DNA from: Pachyseris speciosa
Lineage: Eukaryota > Cnidaria > Anthozoa > Scleractinia > Pachyseridae
NCBI GenBank assembly: GCA_016490735.1
Contig: JAEMWC010000119.1
Span: 177,001 to 241,000 of the forward strand
DNA: 64,000 bases
Direction of reading: 5' to 3'
Below are positions 32,142 to 45,700 of this stretch, in pieces; within the stretch, counting starts at the first letter, position 1, and each line of letters begins with the position of its first letter. The notes under the pieces were generated by a model, which saw only the letters and a program-made list of their open reading frames with translations, ran no database searches and was not told the origin of the DNA. The translations under genes were made by a program, and so were the position numbers.

Positions 32142-35100
32142 TTAAAGGGTAAGCCTATGGTTTGGGGGTCAAAAATGGAAAATTTCCAAAATTTTGTCTT
32201 CGCTTGTTTATGGCTAAATTGCATCACGAAATAATATAAAGCGACGATTTTGAGTGGATCCGAGGCCAAAAACACCAAATTGGTGTGCTCTTTAAATAAC
32301 CAGCAAAATCTGTGATTTTAACCACCCTACTTTTTTGTCCCAAAAACTACTCAAAAATCTTTGGATTTGGGTCCAAATTTGACGACCTTTTCAAGTTTTT
32401 TCTGCTATGGTCTGTGTCTGGTTAGAACGGATGAAGAGATGATATTTAGCAATGATTTAGAGTGGGTACAAGGCCAAGAAGACCATTTATGAGGATTTCG
32501 AGTTTTTGGCCATTTTCTTAAAGGGTAAGCCTATGGTTTGGGGGTCAAAAATGGAAAATTTCCAAAATTTTGTCTTCGCTTGTTTATGGCTAAATTGCAT
32601 CACGAAATAATATAAAGCGACGATTTTGAGTGGATCCGAGGCCAAAAACACCAAATTGGTGTGCTCTTTAAATAACCAGCAAAATCTGTGATTTTAACCA
32701 CCCTACTTTTTTGTCCCAAAAACTACTCAAAAATCTTTGGATTTGGGTCCAAATTTGACGACCTTTTCAAGTTTTTTCTGCTATGGTCTGTGTCTGGTTA
32801 GAACGGATGAAGAGATGATATTTAGCAATGATTTAGAGTGGGTACAAGGCCAAGAAGACCATTTATGAGGATTTCGAGTTTTTGGCCATTTTCTTAAAGG
32901 GTAAGCCTATGGTTTGGGGGTCAAAAATGGAAAATTTCCAAAATTTTGTCTTCGCTTGTTTATGGCTAAATTGCATCACGAAATAATATAAAGCGACGAT
33001 TTTGAGTGGATCCGAGGCCAAAAACACCAAATTGGTGTGCTCTTTAAATAACCAGCAAAATCTGTGATTTTAACCACCCTACTTTTTTGTCCCAAAAACT
33101 ACTCAAAAATCTTTGGATTTGGGTCCAAATTTGACGACCTTTTCAAGTTTTTTCTGCTATGGTCTGTGTCTGGTTAGAACGGATGAAGAGATGATATTTA
33201 GCAATGATTTAGAGTGGGTACAAGGCCAAGAAGACCATTTATGAGGATTTCGAGTTTTTGGCCATTTTCTTAAAGGGTAAGCCTATGGTTTGGGGGTCAA
33301 AAATGGAAAATTTCCAAAATTTTGTCTTCGCTTGTTTATGGCTAAATTGCATCACGAAATAATATAAAGCGACGATTTTGAGTGGATCCGAGGCCAAAAA
33401 CACCAAATTGGTGTGCTCTTTAAATAACCAGCAAAATCTGTGATTTTAACCACCCTACTTTTTTGTCCCAAAAACTACTCAAAAATCTTTGGATTTGGGT
33501 CCAAATTTGACGACCTTTTCAAGTTTTTTCTGCTATGGTCTGTGTCTGGTTAGAACGGATGAAGAGATGATATTTAGCAATGATTTAGAGTGGGTACAAG
33601 GCCAAGAAGACCATTTATGAGGATTTCGAGTTTTTGGCCATTTTCTTAAAGGGTAAGCCTATGGTTTGGGGGTCAAAAATGGAAAATTTCCAAAATTTTG
33701 TCTTCGCTTGTTTATGGCTAAATTGCATCACGAAATAATATAAAGCGACGATTTTGAGTGGATCCGAGGCCAAAAACACCAAATTGGTGTGCTCTTTAAA
33801 TAACCAGCAAAATCTGTGATTTTAACCACCCTACTTTTTTGTCCCAAAAACTACTCAAAAATCTTTGGATTTGGGTCCAAATTTGACGACCTTTTCAAGT
33901 TTTTTCTGCTATGGTCTGTGTCTGGTTAGAACGGATGAAGAGATGATATTTAGCAATGATTTAGAGTGGGTACAAGGCCAAGAAGACCATTTATGAGGAT
34001 TTCGAGTTTTTGGCCATTTTCTTAAAGGGTAAGCCTATGGTTTGGGGGTCAAAAATGGAAAATTTCCAAAATTTTGTCTTCGCTTGTTTATGGCTAAATT
34101 GCATCACGAAATAATATAAAGCGACGATTTTGAGTGGATCCGAGGCCAAAAACACCAAATTGGTGTGCTCTTTAAATAACCAGCAAAATCTGTGATTTTA
34201 ACCACCCTACTTTTTTGTCCCAAAAACTACTCAAAAATCTTTGGATTTGGGTCCAAATTTGACGACCTTTTCAAGTTTTTTCTGCTATGGTCTGTGTCTG
34301 GTTAGAACGGATGAAGAGATGATATTTAGCAATGATTTAGAGTGGGTACAAGGCCAAGAAGACCATTTATGAGGATTTCGAGTTTTTGGCCATTTTCTTA
34401 AAGGGTAAGCCTATGGTTTGGGGGTCAAAAATGGAAAATTTCCAAAATTTTGTCTTCGCTTGTTTATGGCTAAATTGCATCACGAAATAATATAAAGCGA
34501 CGATTTTGAGTGGATCCGAGGCCAAAAACACCAAATTGGTGTGCTCTTTAAATAACCAGCAAAATCTGTGATTTTAACCACCCTACTTTTTTGTCCCAAA
34601 AACTACTCAAAAATCTTTGGATTTGGGTCCAAATTTGACGACCTTTTCAAGTTTTTTCTGCTATGGTCTGTGTCTGGTTAGAACGGATGAAGAGATGATA
34701 TTTAGCAATGATTTAGAGTGGGTACAAGGCCAAGAAGACCATTTATGAGGATTTCGAGTTTTTGGCCATTTTCTTAAAGGGTAAGCCTATGGTTTGGGGG
34801 TCAAAAATGGAAAATTTCCAAAATTTTGTCTTCGCTTGTTTATGGCTAAATTGCATCACGAAATAATATAAAGCGACGATTTTGAGTGGATCCGAGGCCA
34901 AAAACACCAAATTGGTGTGCTCTTTAAATAACCAGCAAAATCTGTGATTTTAACCACCCTACTTTTTTGTCCCAAAAACTACTCAAAAATCTTTGGATTT
35001 GGGTCCAAATTTGACGACCTTTTCAAGTTTTTTCTGCTATGGTCTGTGTCTGGTTAGAACGGATGAAGAGATGATATTTAGCAATGATTTAGAGTGGGTA

Positions 35101-38100
35101 CAAGGCCAAGAAGACCATTTATGAGGATTTCGAGTTTTTGGCCATTTTCTTAAAGGGTAAGCCTATGGTTTGGGGGTCAAAAATGGAAAATTTCCAAAAT
35201 TTTGTCTTCGCTTGTTTATGGCTAAATTGCATCACGAAATAATATAAAGCGACGATTTTGAGTGGATCCGAGGCCAAAAACACCAAATTGGTGTGCTCTT
35301 TAAATAACCAGCAAAATCTGTGATTTTAACCACCCTACTTTTTTGTCCCAAAAACTACTCAAAAATCTTTGGATTTGGGTCCAAATTTGACGACCTTTTC
35401 AAGTTTTTTCTGCTATGGTCTGTGTCTGGTTAGAACGGATGAAGAGATGATATTTAGCAATGATTTAGAGTGGGTACAAGGCCAAGAAGACCATTTATGA
35501 GGATTTCGAGTTTTTGGCCATTTTCTTAAAGGGTAAGCCTATGGTTTGGGGGTCAAAAATGGAAAATTTCCAAAATTTTGTCTTCGCTTGTTTATGGCTA
35601 AATTGCATCACGAAATAATATAAAGCGACGATTTTGAGTGGATCCGAGGCCAAAAACACCAAATTGGTGTGCTCTTTAAATAACCAGCAAAATCTGTGAT
35701 TTTAACCACCCTACTTTTTTGTCCCAAAAACTACTCAAAAATCTTTGGATTTGGGTCCAAATTTGACGACCTTTTCAAGTTTTTTCTGCTATGGTCTGTG
35801 TCTGGTTAGAACGGATGAAGAGATGATATTTAGCAATGATTTAGAGTGGGTACAAGGCCAAGAAGACCATTTATGAGGATTTCGAGTTTTTGGCCATTTT
35901 CTTAAAGGGTAAGCCTATGGTTTGGGGGTCAAAAATGGAAAATTTCCAAAATTTTGTCTTCGCTTGTTTATGGCTAAATTGCATCACGAAATAATATAAA
36001 GCGACGATTTTGAGTGGATCCGAGGCCAAAAACACCAAATTGGTGTGCTCTTTAAATAACCAGCAAAATCTGTGATTTTAACCACCCTACTTTTTTGTCC
36101 CAAAAACTACTCAAAAATCTTTGGATTTGGGTCCAAATTTGACGACCTTTTCAAGTTTTTTCTGCTATGGTCTGTGTCTGGTTAGAACGGATGAAGAGAT
36201 GATATTTAGCAATGATTTAGAGTGGGTACAAGGCCAAGAAGACCATTTATGAGGATTTCGAGTTTTTGGCCATTTTCTTAAAGGGTAAGCCTATGGTTTG
36301 GGGGTCAAAAATGGAAAATTTCCAAAATTTTGTCTTCGCTTGTTTATGGCTAAATTGCATCACGAAATAATATAAAGCGACGATTTTGAGTGGATCCGAG
36401 GCCAAAAACACCAAATTGGTGTGCTCTTTAAATAACCAGCAAAATCTGTGATTTTAACCACCCTACTTTTTTGTCCCAAAAACTACTCAAAAATCTTTGG
36501 ATTTGGGTCCAAATTTGACGACCTTTTCAAGTTTTTTCTGCTATGGTCTGTGTCTGGTTAGAACGGATGAAGAGATGATATTTAGCAATGATTTAGAGTG
36601 GGTACAAGGCCAAGAAGACCATTTATGAGGATTTCGAGTTTTTGGCCATTTTCTTAAAGGGTAAGCCTATGGTTTGGGGGTCAAAAATGGAAAATTTCCA
36701 AAATTTTGTCTTCGCTTGTTTATGGCTAAATTGCATCACGAAATAATATAAAGCGACGATTTTGAGTGGATCCGAGTCCAAAAACACCAAATTGGTGTGC
36801 TCTTTAAATAACCAGCAAAATCTGTGATTTTAACCACCCTACTTTTTTGTCCCAAAAACTACTCAAAAATCTTTGGATTTGGGTCCAAATTTGACGACCT
36901 TTTCAAGTTTTTTCTGCTATGGTCTGTGTCTGGTTAGAACGGATGAAGAGATGATATTTAGCAATGATTTAGAGTGGGTACAAGGCCAAGAAGACCATTT
37001 ATGAGGATTTCGAGTTTTTGGCCATTTTCTTAAAGGGTAAGCCTATGGTTTGGGGGTCAAAAATGGAAAATTTCCAAAATTTTGTCTTCGCTTGTTTATG
37101 GCTAAATTGCATCACGAAATAATATAAAGCGACGATTTTGAGTGGATCCGAGGCCAAAAACACCAAATTGGTGTGCTCTTTAAATAACCAGCAAAATCTG
37201 TGATTTTAACCACCCTACTTTTTTGTCCCAAAAACTACTCAAAAATCTTTGGATTTGGGTCCAAATTTGACGACCTTTTCAAGTTTTTTCTGCTATGGTC
37301 TGTGTCTGGTTAGAACGGATGAAGAGATGATATTTAGCAATGATTTAGAGTGGGTACAAGGCCAAGAGGACCATTTATGAGGATTTCGAGTTTTTGGCCA
37401 TTTTCTTAAGGGGTAAGCCTATGGTTTGGGGGTCAAAAATGGAAAATTTCCAAAATTTTGTCTTCGCTTGTTTATGGCTAAATTGCATCACGAAATAATA
37501 TAAAGCGACGATTTTGAGTGGATCCGAGGCCAAAAACACCAAATTGGTGTGCTCTTTAAATAACCAGCAAAATCTGTGATTTTAACCACCCTACTTTTTT
37601 GTCCCAAAAACTGCTCAAAAATCTTTGGATTTGGGTCCAAATTTGACGACCTTTTCAAGTTTTTTCTGCTATGGTCTGTGTCTGGTTAGAACGGATGAAG
37701 AGATGATATTTAGCAATGATTTAGAGTGGGTACAAGGCCAAGAAGACCATTTATGAGGATTTCGAGTTTTTGGCCATTTTCTTAAGGGGTAAGCCTATGG
37801 TTTGGGGGTCAAAAATGGAAAATTTCCAAAATTTTGTCTTCGCTTGTTTATGGCTAAATTGCATCACGAAATAATATAAAGCGACGATTTTGAGTGGATC
37901 CGAGGCCAAAAACACCAAATTGGTGTGCTCTTTAAATAACCAGCAAAATCTGTGATTTTAACCACCCTACTTTTTTGTCCCAAAAACTACTCAAAAATCT
38001 TTGGATTTGGGTCCAAATTTGACGACCTTTTCAAGTTTTTTCTGCTATGGTCTGTGTCTGGTTAGAACGGATGAAGAGATGATATTTAGCAATGATTTAG

Positions 38101-41100
38101 AGTGGGTACAAGGCCAAGAAGACCATTTATGAGGATTTCGAGTTTTTGGCCATTTTCTTAAGGGGTAAGCCTATGGTTTGGGGGTCAAAAATGGAAAATT
38201 TCCAAAATTTTGTCTTCGCTTGTTTATGGCTAAATTGCATCACGAAATAATATAAAGCGACGATTTTGAGTGGATCCGAGGCCAAAAACACCAAATTGGT
38301 GTGCTCTTTAAATAACCAGCAAAATCTGTGATTTTAACCACCCTACTTTTTTGTCCCAAAAACTACTCAAAAATCTTTGGATTTGGGTCCAAATTTGACG
38401 ACCTTTTCAAGTTTTTTCTGCTATGGTCTGTGTCTGGTTAGAACGGATGAAGAGATGATATTTAGCAATGATTTAGAGTGGGTACAAGGCCAAGAAGACC
38501 ATTTATGAGGATTTCGAGTTTTTGGCCATTTTCTTAAGGGCTAAGCCTATGGTTTGGGGGTCAAAAATGGAAAATTTCCAAAATTTTGTCTTCGCTTGTT
38601 TATGGCTAAATTGCATCACGAAATAATATAAAGCGACGATTTTGAGTGGATCCGAGGCCAAAAACACCAAATTGGTGTGCTCTTTAAATAACCAGCAAAA
38701 TCTGTGATTTTAACCACCCTACTTTTTTGTCCCAAAAACTACTCAAAAATCTTTGGATTTGGGTCCAAATTTGACGACCTTTTCAAGTTTTTTCTGCTAT
38801 GGTCTGTGTCTGGTTAGAACGGATGAAGAGATGATATTTAGCAATGATTTAGAGTGGGTACAAGGCCAAGAAGACCATTTATGAGGATTTCGAGTTTTTG
38901 GCCATTTTCTTAAGGGGTAAGCCTATGGTTTGGGGGTCAAAAATGGAAAATTTCCAAAATTTTGTCTTCGCTTGTTTATGGCTAAATTGCATCACGAAAT
39001 AATATAAAGCGACGATTTTGAGTGGATCCGAGGCCAAAAACACCAAATTGGTGTGCTCTTTAAATAACCAGCAAAATCTGTGATTTTAACCACCCTACTT
39101 TTTTGTCCCAAAAACTACTCAAAAATCTTTGGATTTGGGTCCAAATTTGACGACCTTTTCAAGTTTTTTCTGCTATGGTCTGTGTCTGGTTAGAACGGAT
39201 GAAGAGATGATATTTAGCAATGATTTAGAGTGGGTACAAGGCCAAGAAGACCATTTATGAGGATTTCGAGTTTTTGGCCATTTTCTTAAGGGCTAAGCCT
39301 ATGGTTTGGGGGTCAAAAATGGAAAATTTCCAAAATTTTGTCTTCGCTTGTTTATGGCTAAATTGCATCACGAAATAATATAAAGCGACGATTTTGAGTG
39401 GATCCGAGGCCAAAAACACCAAATTGGTGTGCTCTTTAAATAACCAGCAAAATCTGTGATTTTAACCACCCTACTTTTTTGTCCCAAAAACTACTCAAAA
39501 ATCTTTGGATTTGGGTCCAAATTTGACGACCTTTTCAAGTTTTTTCTGCTATGGTCTGTGTCTGGTTAGAACGGATGAAGAGATGATATTTAGCAATGAT
39601 TTAGAGTGGGTACAAGGCCAAGAAGACCATTTATGAGGATTTCGAGTTTTTGGCCATTTTCTTAAGGGCTAAGCCTATGGTTTGGGGGTCAAAAATGGAA
39701 AATTTCCAAAATTTTGTCTTCGCTTGTTTATGGCTAAATTGCATCACGAAATAATATAAAGCGACGATTTTGAGTGGATCCGAGGCCAAAAACACCAAAT
39801 TGGTGTGCTCTTTAAATAACCAGCAAAATCTGTCATTTTAACCACCCTACTTTTTTGTCCCAAAAACTACTCAAAAATCTTTGGATTTGGGTCCAAATTT
39901 GACGACCTTTTCAAGTTTTTTCTGCTATGGTCTGTGTCTGGTTAGAACGGATGAAGAGATGATATTTAGCAATGATTTAGAGTGGGTACAAGGCCAAGAA
40001 GACCATTTATGAGGATTTCGAGTTTTTGGCCATTTTCTTAAGGGGTAAGCCTATGGTTTGGGGGTCAAAAATGGAAAATTTCCAAAATTTTGTCTTCGCT
40101 TGTTTATGGCTAAATTGCATCACGAAATAATATAAAGCGACGATTTTGAGTGGATGCGAGGCCAAAAACACCAAATTGGTGTGCTCTTTAAATAACCAGC
40201 AAAATCTGTGATTTTAACCACCCTACTTTTTTGTCCCAAAAACTACTCAAAAATCTTTGGATTTGGGTCCAAATTTGACGACCTTTTCAAGTTTTTTCTG
40301 CTATGGTCTGTGTCTGGTTAGAACGGATGAAGAGATGATATTTAGCAATGATTTAGAGTGGGTACAAGGCCAAGAAGACCATTTATGAGGATTTCGAGTT
40401 TTTGGCCATTTTCTTAAGGGCTAAGCCTATGGTTTGGGGGTCAAAAATGGAAAATTTCCAAAATTTTGTCTTCGCTTGTTTATGGCTAAATTGCATCACG
40501 AAATAATATAAAGCGACGATTTTGAGTGGATCCGAGGCCAAAAACACCAAATTGGTGTGCTTTTTAAATAACCAGCAAAATCTGTGATTTTAACCACCCT
40601 ACTTTTTTTGTCCCAAAAACTACTCAAAACTCTTTGGGTTTGGGTCAAATTTGACGACCTTTTCAAGTTTTTTCTGCTATGGTCTGTGTCTGGTTAGAAC
40701 GGATGAAGAGATGATATTTAGCAATGATTTAGAGTGGGTACAAGGCCAAGAAGACCATTTATGAGGATTTCGAATTTTTGGCCATTTTCTTAGTGGGTAA
40801 GCCTATGGTTTCGGGGTCAAAAATGGAAAATTTCCAAAATTTTGTCTTCGCTTGATTATGGCTAAATTGCATCACGAAATAATATAAAGCGACGATTTTG
40901 AGTGGATCCGAGGCCAAAAACACCAAATTGGTGTGCTCTTTAAATAACCAGCAAAATCTGTGATTTTAACCACCCTACTTTTTTGTCCCAAAAACTACTC
41001 AAAAATCTTTGGATTTGGGTCCAAATTTGACGACCTTTTCAAGTTTTTTCTGCTATGGTCTGTGTCTGGTTAGAACGGATGAAGAGATGATATTTAGCAA

Positions 41101-41700
41101 TGATTTACAGTGGGTACAAGACCAAGAAGACCATTTATGAGGATTTCGAGTTTTTGGCCATTTTCTTAAGGGCTAAGCCTATGGTTTGGGGGTCAAAAAT
41201 GGAAAATTTCCAAAATTTTGTCTTCGCTTGATTATGGCTAAATTGCATCACGAAATAATATAAAACGACGATTTTGAGTGGATCCGAGGCCAAAAACACC
41301 AAATTGGTGTGCTCTTTAAATAACCAGCAAAATCTGTGATTTTAACCACCCTACTTTTTTGTCCCAAAAACTACTCAAAAATCTTTGGATTTGGGTTTAA
41401 ATTTCACAACCTTTTCAAGTTTTTTCTGCTTTGGTCTGTGCGTTAGGAGGGATGAAAAAATGATATTTAGCAATGATTTGGAGTGGGTACAAGGCCAAGT
41501 AGACCAGTTATGAGGATTTGGCGTTTTTGGCCATTTTCTTAAGGGGTAAGCCTATGGTTTGGGGTCAAAAATGGAAAAATTGGAAACATTTTTCTGCGCT
41601 TTTTTGTGGCTAAAATGCATCACGAAATGATATAAAGCGATGATTTTGAGTGGATCCGAGGCCAAAAACACCAAATTGGTGTACTATTTAAATAGCAATT
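32142..41700 (+). repeat. Tandem satellite array, 376-bp unit, about 25 copies
   Basis: GTAAGCCTATGG recurs exactly every 376 bp (32149, 32525, 32901, 33277 and on) up to 41546, with a 26th degenerate copy ending near 41700. Units from 32.1 to 37.3 kb are almost identical. To the right, variants accumulate at the unit junction (AAAGGG, then AAGGGG and AAGGGC) and the last three units have many substitutions. Each unit contains two related halves plus a spacer and has no long reading frame. The period is close to two nucleosome repeats. Confidence 0.97.
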
Positions 41701-41879
41701 AAATGTTTTCTTTTTACCACGATTTTCTTTTGTCCCCAAAGAAACATTGCTTCGTTTTACTTAGCTCGATTAGCTTTTTTAAGTTTATTTGAGTAAATGT
41801 TACCATTTGTGTACAATTAAGTTATGTTTAAATTAAGTTGAACTATCATTTGGTAATAATGCTGGTTTTGTTGTTGTTG

Positions 41880-42130
41880 TTTTTTTTGAGTAGTTTTTGG
41901 GACAAAATAGTACAGTGGTTAAAAGAACAGATTTTTGTGGTTATTTAAATAGCACACCTTTTTGGTTCTTTTGGTCTCAGTTCCACTCAAAATCAGTGCT
42001 ATATATCATTTCTTTTAGCCATGAATAAGCGCGGAAAAATTTTCAAAGTTTTTGAATTTGTGACCCAAATCGCTTATTTTTTAAGGAAATGCCAAAAAGC
42101 TCGAAATCCTCTCAAAAAAGTCATTAATAA
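41880..42130 (-). repeat. Inverted satellite monomer at the right edge of the array
   Basis: GAGTAGTTTTTGGGACAAAA and the following bases are the complement of the unit's TTTTGTCCCAAAAACTACTC block, and the complement of the GGCCATTTTCTTAA end follows further on. The copy is diverged and lies about 200 bp past the last direct unit. Confidence 0.8.
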
Positions 42131-42159
42131 TTGATGAATAAAATACAAAAGAAATTAAT

Positions 42160-42430
42160 TTTTAAGGAGTGTTTTTATATCTGATTAAGACACGACTAAA
42201 TTTCACATCCGATTTCTTGGCCAAAATAAGCTGGGAAAATCTAAATTTACTGTAAGAATGAATAGATGTACAGTAAAGTTTTTTTAAGCCGTTCAATAAA
42301 GTCGCAATTCGTGTTTTATTAATTCCTAAACACTTGGCTCCGCATCGATTCTCTGTGACTCTGAGTTTCGCGCCTAAGTGCTCGTCAGACAGAACTTTAT
42401 TCAACTCAGAGTCACAGGGAATCGATGCGT
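42160..42430. repeat. Short inverted repeat between satellite blocks
   Basis: CGCATCGATTCTCTGTGACTC near 42345 is complementary to GAGTCACAGGGAATCGATGCG near 42410, forming a stem of about 20 bp with a ~45-base loop. The rest of the interval is unremarkable. Confidence 0.6.
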
Positions 42431-42539
42431 CCTCTTTAATCCTTCAACTTATGTATACTTAGCTCTGCTACCACAGCATTGAGCACTTTATGCCAAGGTA
42501 GACTCTACCTCCACATTGAAAATTTGAAATATTTAGCTA

Positions 42540-43960
42540 TGTTTGTGTATGCCTAAAATGGATCAAAAATTATATTTGGTAAATCTTTAGAGTGGGATAC
42601 AAGGAAGAAAGACCTTTTATTAACTTTTCAGATTTTTCGAACAACGTAAGCCTATCATTTGGGGTCAAATTGAAAAAGTTTGAATTTTGTTGTTTTTATT
42701 TGTGTCTGCCTAAAATGGATCAAGAAATCATATTTAGTAATAAATTCGAGTGGATAAAAAGGCAAAAAGACCATTGATGAGGTTATCGAATTTTTAATCC
42801 TATGGATTTGGGTCAAAATTTAAAAAAATTGATTTTTTTATTTTTTGTGCATTACTAAAATGGATTAGGAAATAATATTTAGTAGTATATTTAGGCCAAA
42901 AAGACCATTTATTAGGTTTTCAATTTTTTTTCCATTTTTCCAAAGCCGTAAGCCTATGGTTTGGGGTAAATAATAAAGCAAATTTTTACTTTTTTTACCA
43001 AGTTTCTGCGTGCCTAAAACGGATCAAAAAGTAATATATAGTAATGAAAAAAATTGTTTATGAGGTTTTCAAATTAGTTGGAATTTTTCCAAAGGGGGAC
43101 GCCTCTGTTTCCGGGTGAAAATTGAAATCCAAATTGAAATTTGTTTCTGTCTTTCTGTATGCCTTCCGTGTTGCTTTGGGTCAAATTGGACAGAATTTGA
43201 ATTATATTGTTTTTGTATATGCCTAGAATGGATCAAGAAATCATATTCAGTAATAATTTGGAGTGGATTCAAGGCGAAAACGACCATTTATCAGGTTTTC
43301 AAATTTTTTCCAGTTTTTCTGAAGAGGTAAGCCTATGGTTTTGGTCAAAATTGGAGAAATTTTGAATTTTTTTCCGTGTTGTGTATACCTAAAATTGATC
43401 GAGAAATCCTATTTAGTAATGATAGCTAAAAAGACCATTTACGAGTTTTCCAAATTTTTCAATTTTTTTCTAATTGAGCAAAAGGGAAAAGCCTATGGTT
43501 TTGGGTTTAAATTGGAAAAAAAATTATTAAAATTATTTACTCTGTTTGTGTACGTGTAAAATGGATCCTGAAGTCATATTTAGCCAAAAAGAACTGTTTA
43601 TTAGGTTTTTCAATTGTTTTGCAATTTTCCGAAGGACCATTTCTAAGTTAAGGGGTAATTCTATGATTTTGGGTGAAAAGCTGAAACTTTTTTATCATTC
43701 TGTATGGCAAAAATGGTTTACGAAACTATGTTTTGCAATGTTGCAGAGTGATAACGAGGCAAACAAGACAATTTATTAGCTTTATTTGGAGAAGTTTTAG
43801 GTGGACCCAGCCATCTAAGCTAATCCTGTGATTTGGGTAATTTGGGTAAAACCTTTAAAATTTTTCTATGCTTGACTATTTATGTGGTTTTTTATTTGTT
43901 TCATATGTTTGCTAAAGGGGTTTGTGTATGGCTAAAATGGCTCAAGAAATGATACTTAGC
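42540..43960 (+). repeat. Diverged ~140-bp satellite monomers, right side
   Basis: About nine decayed monomers in the same orientation as the array, recognisable from GTAAGCCTATGGTTTGG-like and ATGGATCAAGAAATCATATT-like blocks, for example at 42650, 42720, 42950, 43235, 43330 and 43490. No unit of 376 bp is present, only the shorter period. Confidence 0.75.
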
Positions 43961-44084
43961 AATGATTTAGACTGTCGACAAGTCAAACAAGGCCGTTTAT
44001 GAATTTCTTTATTTGGCCTGTGGCCAAGTTTAAAACCCTTTTGGAAAAAAATACAAAACTGAAAACTTCATAGATGGTCTCAAA

Positions 44085-44593
44085 TAGGCTTTTGTACATT
44101 ATGCTAGCATTTTTTCGACCATTTTAGTGAGGCAAAACCATTAAGCATTATTCGAGCATTTTAGTGGCATTTTCCTGGAAAATTTTAATTTTCTCATTCA
44201 GAGAGAATAAAAATAAAAATAATTTTTTCGAGAATATGAAGACTTAAACTCGAATTTCAAACAAATATTTCAAATGCCACCCTAACACAGCCGAATGGAA
44301 ACTGAGAACAACTAATCACCAGTGAGTAAAAGGCGGACATGACACTATTAAGTTATATACGTTGCTGTTATACCACTTATACGTTAAGGTTAGCGTTAAC
44401 GCCCCGTTATAATTATAAATATATATGTTATAATTAATAAAATTAAAATCAAAATTAAAAGCCTCTGTATAATGAGCATTAACCGAGCATTTTAGTGACC
44501 TTTTCGGGTGACACCGAGCATTTCAGTGGGAAAAATGGAGCATTAAGGTGGAGCATTTTAGTGGGAAAAAAAAGCATAATGTACAGAAGCCTA
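44085..44593. mobile_element. hAT-like MITE, 509 bp, with 8-bp target duplication
   Basis: Ends are TAGGCTTTTGTACATTATGC and its complement with one mismatch. GTCTCAAA occurs immediately outside both ends (44077-44084 and 44594-44601), a perfect 8-bp duplication as made by hAT transposases. The interior is AT-rich with repeated GAGCATTTTAGTG phrases and no coding frame, so it is non-autonomous. Confidence 0.8.
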
Positions 44594-45514
44594 GTCTCAA
44601 AGCCTTTCTGCCTCCATCAAGGGCTCAGCTACGACAAAACAACAAAAGTCGGGTAGTGTTTAATTTTTCACAAGAGGGCTTAGACTAGATGCTACATTAA
44701 AATCAATTCACGCAAGGTACGATTAGCGTTAAGTTCCATGCTTCTAGCTTCACAAAATCAAACTAAATATTTTTCAGTTGCTAACACAAATCTGCAGTCA
44801 CATCATCAGGCACTACACACTACTGCAAAATTACAAGTTTCTCTATCTGATGCATAGTTGGTTTAAGGAATCATTGCAATTTCAAACTTTAGACTTACCC
44901 TCTCTCTTCAAGAATAGGTTGTATACAAAACCTGGGCTGGGCTATGGCCCGGGCCATGGCCTATCTTATGGCCCACCCTTTGGCCCACCATATTTTGCAA
45001 TGTTTTTTGCTGGTTTGCTTGATTTTTGTTATTTAAAGTATCTGAAGTTCTCAAGGTCATGATAATGTAGCAAACTAAGCACATTTAAGCCGAAACACAT
45101 TTCAACTGAGTGGGTTTTCGATGAAATGTTTGAAAGCACCTGATGCGACCGCCAAGAGATAGGCTTGTTAGCCAGGCTTTGAATTGGGATTAATCTCGTT
45201 ATTTAAGAAAAGCAGGAATCACTGTGTGGCTTATGTGTCGTGTTTTTAAACAAATTATATCCCTTAAGGCACATGGGCACTTAACAAGAGGTACATGGGT
45301 AGTGTGACAAGATACAGACGCCAGTTCTCAAATGATTCACAAACTGACATTAAAGAGACGTATGGAGATTATCGTGTTGCAAGTTCCTCATGCTCATACT
45401 TCGAATATATAGCAAACGTGCACAATAACAAAATTGAGGCGAATTTACGCTCATGTTTTCAACCTCCAGTTTAATCATGATTGAATTAGGCTCGTGTTTT
45501 ACATGCCTTATTAC

Positions 45515-45700
45515 TGACAGGAGGGGGAGGAACAGAATAGGGAGGAGGGAGAAATGGGCCAAAAAAAAGTAGGGAGGAGGGAGAAAATGTGAGGTAAACG
45601 TTTAGGGAGGAGGGAGAAATTGGCTCAAAAAGTAGAGAGGAGGGAGAAATTGGCTCAGAAAGTAGGGAGAAGGGAGATTTACTCCCCTGTTCCTCCCCCC
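45515..45700. repeat. Purine-rich GGGAGGAGGGAGAAA minisatellite
   Basis: Six or so imperfect copies of a 25-32-bp unit, AGGGAGGAGGGAGAAATTGG or close, inside the foldback element. The strand is almost pure purine locally, so triplex or quadruplex structure is possible. Confidence 0.7.

Noticed and set aside
32142..41700. CRISPR array or rDNA-like array
   Set aside because: The context is animal nuclear DNA; units are contiguous 376-bp copies without unique spacers, and the sequence is not ribosomal.
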